Assembly: GCF_016458305.1 (NCBI RefSeq)
Contig: NZ_JAEMHL010000003.1
Location: 248,001-312,000 of the forward strand
Reading direction: 5' to 3'
From: Geomonas anaerohicana
GTDB lineage: Bacteria; Desulfobacterota; Desulfuromonadia; Geobacterales; Geobacteraceae
DNA length: 64,000 bases
Numbering within the stretch: the stretch's first letter is position 1; each line of letters opens with the position of its first letter. The notes beneath the pieces are model-generated. The model made no database searches and had not been told where the DNA came from. It saw only the letters and a program-made list of their open reading frames with translations. Positions 16,411-25,281 of this stretch are shown here, piece after piece. A program made the position numbers and the translations under genes.

Positions 16411-18903
16411 TCATACCTCGATTCTGAACTCCGCGCCCGTGTCGGTGTTGCTTGCCGAGAGTTTCCCACCCATGCTTTTCTCTATGATGGCCTTAGACAT
16501 GAACAGACCGATCCCGGTACCCTCGCCGGGCGCTTTGGTGGTGAAGTAAGGCTCGAATATCTTGTCCAGGATATCGTGGGCGATGCCGCCGGCGTTGTCC
16601 GAGATAGCGACCACGCTGCGTTCGCCCTCCCTGCCGATCCTGATGGTGACCCGCGGGTCCGCCACGTTCCTTTCCCGCAGTGCGTCACGGGCGTTCACCA
16701 GGATATTGATCACCACCTGCGCGTACTCGTTGCGGTAACCCATGGCGTGAACCGCCTGAGGCGGGGTGTCCACCTCCACGGTCATGCCCTGCAGTGTTTC
16801 CCCCATCATGGACAGGGCCTTCGCGATGACTTCCCCGACGTCGAAGGCTACCTTGGTCTTGTCCGGGTTCAGGTAGGCGGAGAAGTCCTCTATGGTCTTG
16901 GACATGTGTTCGATGAGCTCGGTCCCCCTGTCGGCACTCTTTTGCAGCATCTCCGATGAGAACGTGCCCCGGTCGTAACTCCTGGTGAGATTCTGCAGGA
17001 TAAGGCCCAGCATGTTCAAAGGCTGGCGCCACTGGTGCGAGATGTTGGCGAGCATCTCACCCATGGCCGCCAGCCGGTTCTGCTGCATCAGCATCTGTTC
17101 CTTCAGCCTGAGTTCCTCGACCGCGCGCAGGCGCTCCTCGGTTTCCGCCCGCAGGCTTTGCAGCGCCCGCCTTAGTTCCTCGGTCCGTTCCTGGACCCGC
17201 AACTCGAGCGTGTTTCTGGCTTGGCGGACCTCCTCCTCGGCCTTCTTGCGCTCCGTTATGTCGAGCACGAATGCGACACCTTCTTCCGGGGCTTCAGGCA
17301 AGGTCGCCGCCCCGATGAGAACGGGAACCCTGGCGCCGTCGCTGCGGAAAAACTCCTTCTCGTAGGGAGTGTCCAGGCCGGTGGCACGTAACTCGTCAAG
17401 GGCGAAGTCATCCAGGGCGGCGTACTCCGGGGGGGTGAGATCGCTCCACTTTACGGTGCCTGCTTCCAGCTCGTGACGGCTCCTGCCCAGCATCCGCAGG
17501 AAAACGTTGTTGGCGTCAAGGATGTCGCCGCGCATGTTCCAGTAGATCAGGCCGATCATTCCGGAGTCGAAGATCCGGCGCAGGCGGGCCTCCGCCTTTT
17601 TCGGTTCGGTGATGTCGAGGGTGGCGCCGACCAGGCGGGTGGGGGCTCCATCCTCGTCGAAAAAGACCTGGCCCCTCGCCATGAGCCAGCGTTCTTTGTT
17701 GTCCTCGATGCCGATGGCCCGGTACTCGAGCCGGTAGATGCCGCCGCTGTCGGGTTGGAAGGACCTGTGCAGTGCTGCCAGCACGCGGTCGCGGTCCTCG
17801 GGATGAAGAGCGGACTCAAACAACTGGTAGCTTACCGCAGCCTCGGGTGCCAGACCGAAGTGACGCTTGGCGTGAACGGACCAGGTGAGATTGCCGGTGC
17901 CCGGCTCGAACTCGAAGGTACCGAGCCCTGTTGCGTTGATGGCCATCTGCAGGGTGGCCTCGTTGTAGCGCAGCCTCTCCTCGCTCTGCGTCAGCTCCTC
18001 GGTCCTTTGTGCAAGTTCCTGGCTCTTGTCCTGCTCGTTGCGGGCCAGTTGCACGTAATCGGAGAGTAAGCCGAACAGCATGACCAGGGCGCCGGCTACG
18101 ACGATGTTGCGGCCCAGGTAAAAGGGTAGGTTGAACCAGTTCGATCCCAGCGCGTTCATAGCCACGGATGAGGTAGCGGCCAATTGGGAAAGGGCCGTGA
18201 AGGCAAAGAGGCGGTCGCCTGTGTCGAGGTAGGTGGCGGTGGCAACGATGGCGCTGGCAAATAGCATCCCCGCCAGGAACAACAGCAGGGCCGTTTCGGT
18301 CTGTGTGAACCGGCCACCGACCACCATGACCGGGAGCGCGTGATCCAACTTCACTACGGCGGTGGCGGCCAAGGTGACCGCCGCGACCGCTACCACAGCC
18401 ATGATCCATGATGCGCGCCGGTCACGAGGGACCGGGCTGAAGGGAGCAATGATGACGCATGCGGCCAGGGTCGCCATCTGCAGGTTCACCAGCCAGGGCG
18501 AAGTGCTCGGCAGACTCTCGATGATGCCTCGATTACCCGGCAGGGTCGGGAATACCAAAAGGCGGAAGATGGAGTAGATGGAGTGAGCGAGGTAGGCGAT
18601 TCCTATCCAGAACGGGGCGGGATATCTGAGGACCTGGTGTCGGCCGAGGGCGAGAAAGGCGACACAGAAGGAGCAAAGGGCGACGAAGGCATGAACCGTC
18701 GGCAGATACCACTGCACCACTTCGAACCTGGTCGGAGGAAAAAAGAAATAGACCACGACGTTGATCAAGCCGAGGGAAAGGGCGACAGCGATGATCACCC
18801 CATAAAGGGGGCGGTCCGGCCTGTTTATGATGAACCAGCTGTTGATCACAGAGATGCCGCCCTTTGTTCTGGTTGTAACGTTCACTGATAGAGAAGCCTT
18901 CAT
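16411..18903 (-). CDS. Membrane sensor histidine kinase with MASE-like domain and two PAS domains
   Basis: An 830-residue protein. The first about 290 residues hold eight or so hydrophobic helices of a MASE-type integral sensory domain. Two PAS domains follow (about 330-455 and 455-575, ending LDITEPK and LDITERK), then a coiled coil, HisKA with His623 (NISHQWRQPL) and HATPase (FEPYFTTK, GTGIGLFMSK). Haem or flavin ligands cannot be read from the PAS sequences. It is the first gene of the three-kinase operon, 9 bp before the next start. MASE domains sense membrane-associated or small-molecule cues. Confidence 0.88.
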   Translation of the reverse strand: MKASLSVNVTTRTKGGISVINSWFIINRPDRPLYGVIIAVALSLGLINVVVYFFFPPTRFEVVQWYLPTVHAFVALCSFCVAFLALGRHQVLRYPAPFWIGIAYLAHSIYSIFRLLVFPTLPGNRGIIESLPSTSPWLVNLQMATLAACVIIAPFSPVPRDRRASWIMAVVAVAAVTLAATAVVKLDHALPVMVVGGRFTQTETALLLFLAGMLFASAIVATATYLDTGDRLFAFTALSQLAATSSVAMNALGSNWFNLPFYLGRNIVVAGALVMLFGLLSDYVQLARNEQDKSQELAQRTEELTQSEERLRYNEATLQMAINATGLGTFEFEPGTGNLTWSVHAKRHFGLAPEAAVSYQLFESALHPEDRDRVLAALHRSFQPDSGGIYRLEYRAIGIEDNKERWLMARGQVFFDEDGAPTRLVGATLDITEPKKAEARLRRIFDSGMIGLIYWNMRGDILDANNVFLRMLGRSRHELEAGTVKWSDLTPPEYAALDDFALDELRATGLDTPYEKEFFRSDGARVPVLIGAATLPEAPEEGVAFVLDITERKKAEEEVRQARNTLELRVQERTEELRRALQSLRAETEERLRAVEELRLKEQMLMQQNRLAAMGEMLANISHQWRQPLNMLGLILQNLTRSYDRGTFSSEMLQKSADRGTELIEHMSKTIEDFSAYLNPDKTKVAFDVGEVIAKALSMMGETLQGMTVEVDTPPQAVHAMGYRNEYAQVVINILVNARDALRERNVADPRVTIRIGREGERSVVAISDNAGGIAHDILDKIFEPYFTTKAPGEGTGIGLFMSKAIIEKSMGGKLSASNTDTGAEFRIEV

Positions 18904-18928
18904 GGGGGGATAACATTAGAGTTCGATA

Positions 18929-18956
18929 ATTATATACGGGCGAAGAGGGGTGGCAA
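18929..18956 (-). promoter_or_regulatory. sigma70-like promoter of the three-kinase operon
   Basis: On the minus strand TTGCCA (18951-18956), a 16-bp spacer and a perfect TATAAT (18929-18934) lie about 26 bp before the kinase ATG. Confidence 0.6.
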
Positions 18957-19068
18957 CTCTCTGAATCGAAGTGAGAGACGGTCCTGCTTCGAACCTTGTT
19001 GTGAGGATAGTAACGGGACGGGAATGGTTGAGATGATTTCATAGAGGGGAAGGGGAAGTGCGACAAAT

Positions 19069-19100
19069 AAGCGGGACGGCTTCATCGAACCGTCCCGCTT
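19069..19100. terminator. Hairpin terminator downstream of the 100-residue hypothetical gene
   Basis: An 11-bp stem (AAGCGGGACGG / CCGTCCCGCTT, 19069-19079 with 19090-19100), then TTATTT on the minus strand. It lies 12 bp past the stop of the minus-strand gene at 19113. Confidence 0.65.
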
Positions 19101-19112
19101 GAGCACGCAGTA

Positions 19113-19415
19113 TCATCTACCTTTGTAGGTCGATACTGCAGCTGGGGAGCCTTCCGTTGGATCCCGCTCGGCCGTGTGTTGCGCCCACCGCTCATGGGAA
19201 GGGGATGTCAGCGCGATGTCGGGACCTTCAGCCGGATCGCGACCGGGTGTAAAATCCTCGTGGCTGCCCTGGCGAAGGCTGGCGAAGGTTTTTTCTTGCG
19301 ATTTCCTCTCCGCATTTTCGGCCAGTCGCTGACCTCCGATCGACCCTTGGTGCTTTCGGTCAAGGTCTGCAGTCGGGTCGGCATGTCTGTAGGTTTGATG
19401 TCCGTGTTTTCTCAT
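19113..19415 (-). CDS. Small hydrophilic protein of unknown function
   Basis: A 100-residue ORF starting MRKHGHQTYRHADPTADLDR. GAGGAGGT lies directly before the ATG at 19415, which decides this start over the upstream in-frame ATG at 19466. The protein is strongly hydrophilic, rich in Arg, His, Glu, Asp, Pro and Gly, with no hydrophobic core, so it is probably unstructured. It has its own ribosome site and a terminator. No family was recognised. A stress-related small protein is conceivable, but nothing in the sequence proves it. Confidence 0.55.
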   Translation of the reverse strand: MRKHGHQTYRHADPTADLDRKHQGSIGGQRLAENAERKSQEKTFASLRQGSHEDFTPGRDPAEGPDIALTSPSHERWAQHTAERDPTEGSPAAVSTYKGR

Positions 19416-19620
19416 GATTGACCTCCTCGGTTTGCCTCCTTTCAACATACCCTCGGAGCTGGTCATCTCATTGCCATTCCTTATTTTACGCCGATCACGG
19501 GTATGGCTGGGCGAATACTTCGTGCACCGGGAAAGAGACTGCAGGTGGTATTCGGAGAGCGGGGTGGGGGAGGAGTGTGAGGGGATTCAGGTAAACGGAG
19601 GACGGTACGCATCAGAAAAG

Positions 19621-19655
19621 AAAAACGGGGCCCGGCGAATTGCCGGACCCCGTTT
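19621..19655 (-). terminator. Terminator of the tRNA-Leu/tRNA-Ala transcript
   Basis: The stem ACGGGGNCCGGC / GCCGGNCCCCGT (19625-19636 with 19642-19653) is followed on the minus strand by TTTTTCTTTT. It lies 10 bp past the tRNA-Ala 3' end. Confidence 0.85.
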
Positions 19656-19663
19656 CTGATTGA

Positions 19664-19739
<76 letters not shown>

Positions 19740-19803
19740 ATTGTCTCTCGCGGATCGAAGGAAGAAAAAAGAGGTTAGGCTAACGCCCAACCTCTTGATC
19801 TTT

Positions 19804-19890
19804 TGGTGCCGAAGACTGGAATCGAACCAGCACACCCTTGCGAGTACTAGAACCTGAATCTAGCGCGTCTACCAATTCCGCCACTCCGGC
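19804..19890 (-). tRNA. tRNA-Leu (anticodon CAG)
   Basis: An 87-nt class II tRNA with a long variable arm. The acceptor is GCCGGAG / CTTCGGC, the anticodon stem is CTAGA/TCTAG around loop TTCAGGT, the T loop is TTCGATT, and CCA is encoded. It is first in the transcript, 64 bp upstream of tRNA-Ala. Confidence 0.97.
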
Positions 19891-19904
19891 TTGCGAGAGA
19901 CCTA

Positions 19905-19933
19905 CTTATAGCAAAGGAGCCGCTTCCGTGCAA
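19905..19933 (-). promoter_or_regulatory. Promoter of the tRNA-Leu(CAG)-tRNA-Ala transcript
   Basis: TTGCAC (19928-19933), a 17-bp spacer and TATAAG (19905-19910) on the minus strand, 14 bp before the tRNA. Confidence 0.65.
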
Positions 19934-20001
19934 GAAAAAAATGCCTGAATGATTATCTTTTTTTGCCAGGTTGCATAACTCATTAGAAAACCGAGGGAAG
20001 C

Positions 20002-20027
20002 AAAAAGGGGGGCGCGAGCCCCCCTCT
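20002..20027 (-). terminator. Terminator of the ferritin-like gene
   Basis: GGGGGGC / GCCCCCC stem (20007-20025 region) followed by TTTTTG on the minus strand, 27 bp past the gene's stop. Confidence 0.8.
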
Positions 20028-20053
20028 GTCTTGCCGGTATCGTCGTGCTACGG

Positions 20054-20542
20054 TTATTCCCTGACGTAGGTGTCCATGTCGGATTCGTCCACCATGGCCA
20101 TGATTCTCGCGTACTCAGCCTCGATGGTGAGGAAGTGGTTGTGGGTCTCATTGGCGTTCCACAGAAAGATTTCTTTGATGCCCGGGTCGGAGATCCTGCC
20201 CGCGGTTTCACGCAGGGCACTCTCCAGGTGGGTCTCTTTGTCCATCGCGTACTCCAGGGCCTTCTGCTCGGTGAAGTCGGAGTCGATGGCCTTCTGGATC
20301 GAGGTGACCCAAAGCGCCTCGTTTTGCGGCGGAGAGGTGATGAACTCCTCGAAGGAGCCCAGATCGTTGCCGTGGTAGGCCTTGAAGAATTGTGCAGCGT
20401 GTTCCTTCTCTTCACGTGCCAACTGCTCGAACAGTCGCTTGGCTTCCGCGTCCTTCATATGCTGTGCGCCGATCTGGTAGAAGTTCATCGCGTTCTTTTC
20501 AGTTTGAATGGCCTGTTTCAGTGCGTCTTGCGTGTCTTTCAT
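20054..20542 (-). CDS. Ferritin-like (rubrerythrin-type) diiron protein
   Basis: A 162-residue, mostly helical protein. The first ExxH iron-binding motif lies in REEKEHAAQF (about residues 43-52), with further Glu residues in QTEKNAMNFY and KETHLESAL, and ETHNHF near residue 131. This matches the four-helix ferritin-like fold of rubrerythrins that lack the rubredoxin tail; the C-terminus has no CxxC. It probably handles peroxide or iron in the cytoplasm. AGGAGGTG precedes the start. Confidence 0.82.
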   Translation of the reverse strand: MKDTQDALKQAIQTEKNAMNFYQIGAQHMKDAEAKRLFEQLAREEKEHAAQFFKAYHGNDLGSFEEFITSPPQNEALWVTSIQKAIDSDFTEQKALEYAMDKETHLESALRETAGRISDPGIKEIFLWNANETHNHFLTIEAEYARIMAMVDESDMDTYVRE

Positions 20543-20589
20543 TCACACCTCCTGTACCCTTGAATATCATTAAAGTGGTTGGTGTAAAC

Positions 20590-20617
20590 ATTATATGGGG
20601 TGTTATTTGGTTGTCAA
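20590..20617 (-). promoter_or_regulatory. Near-consensus sigma70 promoter of the ferritin-like gene
   Basis: On the minus strand TTGACA (20612-20617), a 16-bp spacer and TATAAT (20590-20595): both boxes are exact consensus. The transcript would start about 40 bp before the gene. From there to the next tRNA unit (20618-20800) nothing else was recognised. Confidence 0.8.
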
Positions 20618-20800
20618 CCGGACCGCTTTGACTTGGCAATGTCAGTGGGGAAGGGGAGTACGGCGGCGAATAAGGAAGATGAGCGACGTATAATGCGTGG
20701 GGGCAAAAGATCAAACGCGAAGCTGGCGGATCAGTAATTCCTGAAAGGGGACTGCTTTGGTTGAGACTGTTGCTGAGAGGAAGGGAAACCTACTGAAAAC

Positions 20801-20831
20801 AAAAAAGCGTTCCGGCTGTAAGCTGGAACGC
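20801..20831 (-). terminator. Terminator of tRNA-Leu(GAG) copy 1
   Basis: The stem GCGTTCC / GGAACGC (20807-20813 with 20825-20831) is followed on the minus strand by TTTTTTG. Confidence 0.85.
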
Positions 20832-20843
20832 TGTCTGTTCGTG

Positions 20844-20930
20844 TGGTGCCGAAGACGAGACTCGAACTCGTACAGGCTATCGCCCGCCACCCCCTCAAGA
20901 TGGTGTGTCTACCAATTCCACCACTTCGGC
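20844..20930 (-). tRNA. tRNA-Leu (anticodon GAG), copy 1
   Basis: An 87-nt class II tRNA. The acceptor is GCCGAAG / CTTCGGC, the anticodon stem is CCATC/GGTGG around loop TTGAGGG, with a long variable arm and encoded CCA. It is identical to the copy at 21241-21327. Confidence 0.96.
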
Positions 20931-20943
20931 AAGAAGAACCCAG

Positions 20944-20972
20944 TTTGTATCATCTACCGTGGCTGAAGTCAA
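20944..20972 (-). promoter_or_regulatory. Promoter of tRNA-Leu(GAG) copy 1
   Basis: TTGACT (20967-20972), a 17-bp spacer and TACAAA (20944-20949) on the minus strand. Confidence 0.55.
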
Positions 20973-21011
20973 GACCTAAAGCCGCTCTAGGTAACTTTTC
21001 CCGCACATATT

Positions 21012-21133
21012 GATCTCGTTCCCAAGGTCCGCCTTGGGAACGCAAAGCCTCTCCGAAGTTCCAACTTGCCTCGGATGCAAAGCCCGAGCTTTGCGCCATA
21101 ATGGGGTTCCCAAGCTGGAGCTTGGGAACCAGG
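21012..21133 (+). repeat. R1 intergenic palindromic repeat, copy A
   Basis: A 122-bp element made of three hairpins: GTTCCCAAGG / CCTTGGGAAC, a GCAAAG...CTTTGC arm pair, and TTCCCAAGC / GCTTGGGAA. Near-identical elements lie at 44594-44766 and, inverted, at 52597-52717. It sits between the two tRNA-Leu(GAG) units, in the 310-bp gap between them. Confidence 0.85.
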
Positions 21134-21192
21134 AAAAGGGGAGGGGGCAAGGACATTGTCGGCACTACACAAGGTGAGAGCTCGCGCAAACG

Positions 21193-21224
21193 AAAAAAGC
21201 GTCCTGGCTCTGTGAGCAGGACGC
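21193..21224 (-). terminator. Terminator of tRNA-Leu(GAG) copy 2
   Basis: The stem GCGTCCTG / CAGGACGC (21199-21206 with 21217-21224) is followed by TTTTTTCG on the minus strand. It is related to, but diverged from, the terminator of copy 1. Confidence 0.85.
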
Positions 21225-21240
21225 TTTCGTTGTTTCTGGA

Positions 21241-21327
21241 TGGTGCCGAAGACGAGACTCGAACTCGTACAGGCTATCGCCCGCCACCCCCTCAAGATGG
21301 TGTGTCTACCAATTCCACCACTTCGGC
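21241..21327 (-). tRNA. tRNA-Leu (anticodon GAG), copy 2
   Basis: The 87 nt are identical to copy 1, including encoded CCA, and the 5' flank (AAGAAGAACCCAGTTT) is shared as well. It has its own promoter and terminator. Confidence 0.96.
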
Positions 21328-21340
21328 AAGAAGAACCCAG

Positions 21341-21369
21341 TTTTTAACATCCCTCGAAAGAGATGTCAA
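21341..21369 (-). promoter_or_regulatory. Promoter of tRNA-Leu(GAG) copy 2
   Basis: TTGACA (21364-21369), a 17-bp spacer and TAAAAA (21341-21346) on the minus strand, 19 bp past the secG stop. Confidence 0.6.
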
Positions 21370-21387
21370 CAGCAAACTTCTAATTAA

Positions 21388-21798
21388 CTACTTTGCCGGA
21401 GCTGCGGGGGCTGCCGGTGCCGGTGCTGCAGGCGCAGCCGGAGCGGCGGGCGCCACGGGCGCTGCCGCGTTGCCGGGTGCTGCCGGTTTGACCGGCTGCT
21501 GCAACGGCATACCGCCCATCGGGGCCGGCTTGACCTTGGGTGCCTTGGACATGATGGAAGAGCCGCCGCCTTTGCCGGACACGAAGGCCAGGGAGAGGGA
21601 GGTCAGCATGAAGATGACCGCTGCATAGGTGGTCAGTTTGCTCATGAAGGTGTTGCCGCCGCCCGCGCCGAACACGGACTGGCTGCCGCTGGCGCCGAAG
21701 GATGCACCCATCTCGGCCCCTTTGCCGGACTGCAGCAGGACGACAACGATGAGAGCGAAACAGACGATGACGTGCAGGGTTACCAGTAAAATAGTCAT
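21388..21798 (-). CDS. secG: Preprotein translocase subunit SecG
   Basis: A 136-residue membrane protein with the SecG pattern: N-terminal helix (LLVTLHVIVCFALIVVVLLQ), the GKGAEMGASFG loop, and a second helix (residues about 55-75). SecG assists SecYEG-driven export. The C-terminal tail (residues about 85-136) is an unusual low-complexity Pro/Ala stretch (repeated APAAP) not needed by the core family. It is the last gene of gap-pgk-tpiA-secG, a common arrangement in Geobacteraceae. Confidence 0.93.
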   Translation of the reverse strand: MTILLVTLHVIVCFALIVVVLLQSGKGAEMGASFGASGSQSVFGAGGGNTFMSKLTTYAAVIFMLTSLSLAFVSGKGGGSSIMSKAPKVKPAPMGGMPLQQPVKPAAPGNAAAPVAPAAPAAPAAPAPAAPAAPAK

Positions 21799-21876
21799 TA
21801 AAAACCTAACCTCCGAGAGTGTTCACGAGACTGCCAAAGAGACTGTTTAGCATATTTGCAAAAAATAACCAAGCCT

Positions 21877-22632
21877 TTATTCACCGAAACGGACGATGGA
21901 AGCAAAAGAGGCTCCCTTGAGACTGGCGCCTCCGACCAGGGCGCCGTCTATGTCAGCACAGGACATGAGCCCTTTGACATTGTCGGGTTTGACCGAGCCG
22001 CCGTAGAGTATGCGCACCTTGTCGGCAGCCGCCTGGCCGAACATTTTGGCGACAACGCCGCGGACGAAAGCGTGTGCTTCCTGTGCCTGCTCGTCGGTGG
22101 CGACCTTGCCGGTGCCGATGGCCCAGACCGGCTCGTAGGCGATGATCACCGGTGCCAACTGGGTTTCGCTGAGCCCTTCCAGGCCGCCCTGCACCTGGCG
22201 CTCCAGCACCTTGAAGGTGTCGCCGGCTTCGCGCGCCTCCAGCGTCTCGCCGATGCAGAAGATGGGAACCAGGGCGCCTTTGAGCGCCGCCTTAATCTTC
22301 TTGTTCACGGTCTGGTCCGTTTCACCGAAGTATTGCCTGCGCTCGGAGTGGCCGATGATGACGTGGCTTGCGCCGGCGTCGAGCAGCATGCGCGGCGAAA
22401 CCTCGCCGGTGAAGGCGCCTTCCTCCTCCCAGAATACGTCCTGGGCAGCGAGGCTGATGCTGGTGCCGGCGAGCGCTGCGGGGAGGGCGGGGAGCACGGT
22501 GAATACCGGCGCCACTACCACCTCGACGTTGTTCACCCCGGCGACCAGCGGTGCCAGTTCCTCGATCAGGGCCAGCGCCTCGTCCTTTGTCTTATATAGT
22601 TTCCAGTTGCCTGCTATGACCGGCTTGCGCAT
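21877..22632 (-). CDS. tpiA: Triosephosphate isomerase
   Basis: A 251-residue TIM barrel that interconverts DHAP and glyceraldehyde 3-phosphate. Seen: AGNWKLYKT (catalytic Lys), the IIGHSERR electrophile segment, YEPVWAIGTG with catalytic Glu and loop 6, and ILYGGSVKPDN for phosphate binding. The start at 22632 (MRKPVIAGNWK) follows GGAGGAA. Length is normal for the family. Confidence 0.97.
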   Translation of the reverse strand: MRKPVIAGNWKLYKTKDEALALIEELAPLVAGVNNVEVVVAPVFTVLPALPAALAGTSISLAAQDVFWEEEGAFTGEVSPRMLLDAGASHVIIGHSERRQYFGETDQTVNKKIKAALKGALVPIFCIGETLEAREAGDTFKVLERQVQGGLEGLSETQLAPVIIAYEPVWAIGTGKVATDEQAQEAHAFVRGVVAKMFGQAAADKVRILYGGSVKPDNVKGLMSCADIDGALVGGASLKGASFASIVRFGE

Positions 22633-22673
22633 TGGTTCCTCCAACAATGGTAGTGTCTGCAATCTCAGATGGC

Positions 22674-22713
22674 GGTCCGACCGGTCAGACTGGTCTGACT
22701 AGTCCGACTGGTC
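22674..22713. repeat. GTCCGAC palindromic repeat cluster (R6) between pgk and tpiA
   Basis: Five adjacent units of GTC(C/A/T)GAC in alternating orientation (GGTCCGACCGGTCAGACTGG, then TCTGACTAGTCCGACTGGTC, then GGAC). It lies in the 94-bp gap between two operon genes and can fold as nested hairpins. Confidence 0.7.
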
Positions 22714-22726
22714 GGACGACTTCGGT

Positions 22727-23926
22727 CTACTTGTGCCCCTTGTCTTCCAGCACCTTGATGCCCGGGAGCTTCTTGCCTTCCAGCAGTTCGAGGAAGGCAC
22801 CGCCGCCGGTGGAGATGTAGCTGATCTTGGCGTACTCGCCGGCACGGTGCACGGCGACATCGGTGTCACCGCCCCCGACGATGGTCAGGGCGTAGGAGTT
22901 GGCTACGGCGGAGACCATGGCGAAGGTGCCGCGCGAGAAGGCGTCCATCTCGAAGACGCCCATGGGGCCGTTCCAGACGATGGTCTTGGCGTTCTGCAGC
23001 GCCTCGGTGAACAGGGCCACGGTGGCGGGGCCGATGTCCAGCGCCATCCAACCCTCCGGAATCTCCTGGATCGGGCAGACCTTGGTCTCGGCGGCAGGGT
23101 TGAACTGGTCGGCGACAACGCAGTCTACCGGGAGGTAGAACTTGACCCCCATGGCGCGGGCCTTCTCGTAGGTCTTCATGGCGGTGTCGATCAGGTTGTC
23201 CTCGACCAGCGACTTGCCGACGTTGTAGCCCATCCCTTTCAGGAAGGTGAAGGCCATGCCGCCGCCGATGATGATCTTGTCCACCTTGTCGCACAGGTTC
23301 TCGAGGACCTCGATCTTGCCGGAGACCTTGGCGCCGCCCAGGATGGAGACCAGCGGGCGGATCGGGTTCTTCATCGCCTTCTCGAAGTAGTTCATCTCGT
23401 TCTTCATCAGGAAGCCGGCGGCCACCACCGGGAAGAAGTCGGTGATCGCCTCGACGGAGGCGTGGGCGCGGTGCGACACGGCGAAGGCGTCGTTCACGTA
23501 CACCTCGCAGCCGTTGGCGAGGGCCTTGGCGAAGTCGACGTCGTTTTTCTCCTCGCCGGCGTAGAAGCGCACGTTCTCCAGCATGACTACGTCGCCCGGC
23601 TGCATGGCGTCGATCATGGCGCGCACGTCGTCACCGATGCAATCGGAAGCGAGCTTCACCTCTTTGCCCAGGAGCCTGGAGAGGCGCTTGGCGGCGGGCG
23701 CCATGGAGTATTTCTCCTTGCGCTCCCCCTTGGGGCGGCCCAGGTGCGAGGCGAGCACGATCTTCGCCTTCTGGTCGAGTGCGTAGTTCAGGGTCGGCAG
23801 CACGGCGCGGATCCTGGTGTCCTCGGTGATGTTCTGGTTGTCGTCCAACGGTACGTTGAAGTCGACACGCATGAACAGCTTCTTCCCGGCAAGGCTTTCG
23901 ATCTCATCGATGTAACGAATTGACAT
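22727..23926 (-). CDS. pgk: Phosphoglycerate kinase
   Basis: A 399-residue PGK making ATP from 1,3-bisphosphoglycerate. Seen: RVDFNVPLD near the N-terminus, ASHLGRPKG, the [12 protein letters not shown] substrate segment, and the [13 protein letters not shown] nucleotide end segment. The start at 23926 ([15 protein letters not shown]) follows GGAGGAG; the 19-residue upstream extension has no support. It is the second gene of the glycolytic operon. Confidence 0.97.
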   Translation of the reverse strand: MSIRYIDEIESLAGKKLFMRVDFNVPLDDNQNITEDTRIRAVLPTLNYALDQKAKIVLASHLGRPKGERKEKYSMAPAAKRLSRLLGKEVKLASDCIGDDVRAMIDAMQPGDVVMLENVRFYAGEEKNDVDFAKALANGCEVYVNDAFAVSHRAHASVEAITDFFPVVAAGFLMKNEMNYFEKAMKNPIRPLVSILGGAKVSGKIEVLENLCDKVDKIIIGGGMAFTFLKGMGYNVGKSLVEDNLIDTAMKTYEKARAMGVKFYLPVDCVVADQFNPAAETKVCPIQEIPEGWMALDIGPATVALFTEALQNAKTIVWNGPMGVFEMDAFSRGTFAMVSAVANSYALTIVGGGDTDVAVHRAGEYAKISYISTGGGAFLELLEGKKLPGIKVLEDKGHK

Positions 23927-23941
23927 GACTCCTCCTAGACG

Positions 23942-23979
23942 CAAAAAAATAAACGAGGGGGGAGAACAGCTCCCCCCCC
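23942..23979 (-). terminator. Terminator-like hairpin between gap and pgk
   Basis: GGGGGGAG (23957-23964) pairs with CTCCCCCC (23970-23977), with a T-rich tract (TTTATTTTTTTG) following on the minus strand. It lies inside the gap-pgk gap, 16 bp before the pgk ATG, so it may act as a partial terminator or processing stem that raises gap mRNA over pgk mRNA. Confidence 0.65.
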
Positions 23980-24006
23980 GCAATGTGTATTCAATTTCGC
24001 AGCTTC

Positions 24007-25014
<1,008 letters not shown>

Positions 25015-25042
25015 TTAATTAAGTATTCCTTCACAATTGGGG

Positions 25043-25071
25043 ATACTAACAGCCGAACCGGTGCCCGTCAA
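25043..25071 (-). promoter_or_regulatory. sigma70-like promoter of the glycolytic operon
   Basis: On the minus strand TTGACG (25066-25071), a 17-bp spacer and TAGTAT (25043-25048), about 40 bp before the gap start. Confidence 0.7.
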
Positions 25072-25194
25072 GATTTTATTCAAGCTTTTTCCGGTATGGT
25101 CGATAGCGACAATGGGTGCGAATCGCCATGCTTTCAGCGAGGATTCGCATGTTTGAGGCGGGAACTTTTGTGGGTGAATAAATCCACATAATAA

Positions 25195-25223
25195 TTGACT
25201 TTCAGTTGAACTATAAATTATGC
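25195..25223 (+). promoter_or_regulatory. Possible promoter of the membrane kinase gene
   Basis: TTGACT (25195-25200), a 17-bp spacer and TTATGC (25218-25223), with a TATAAAT overlapping the spacer end. Confidence 0.4.
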
Positions 25224-25281
25224 TGGCGTGGCCCATGATGCGCATTTTTTCGTCCACGCAGGTGCTGGAAATAGACTATAG

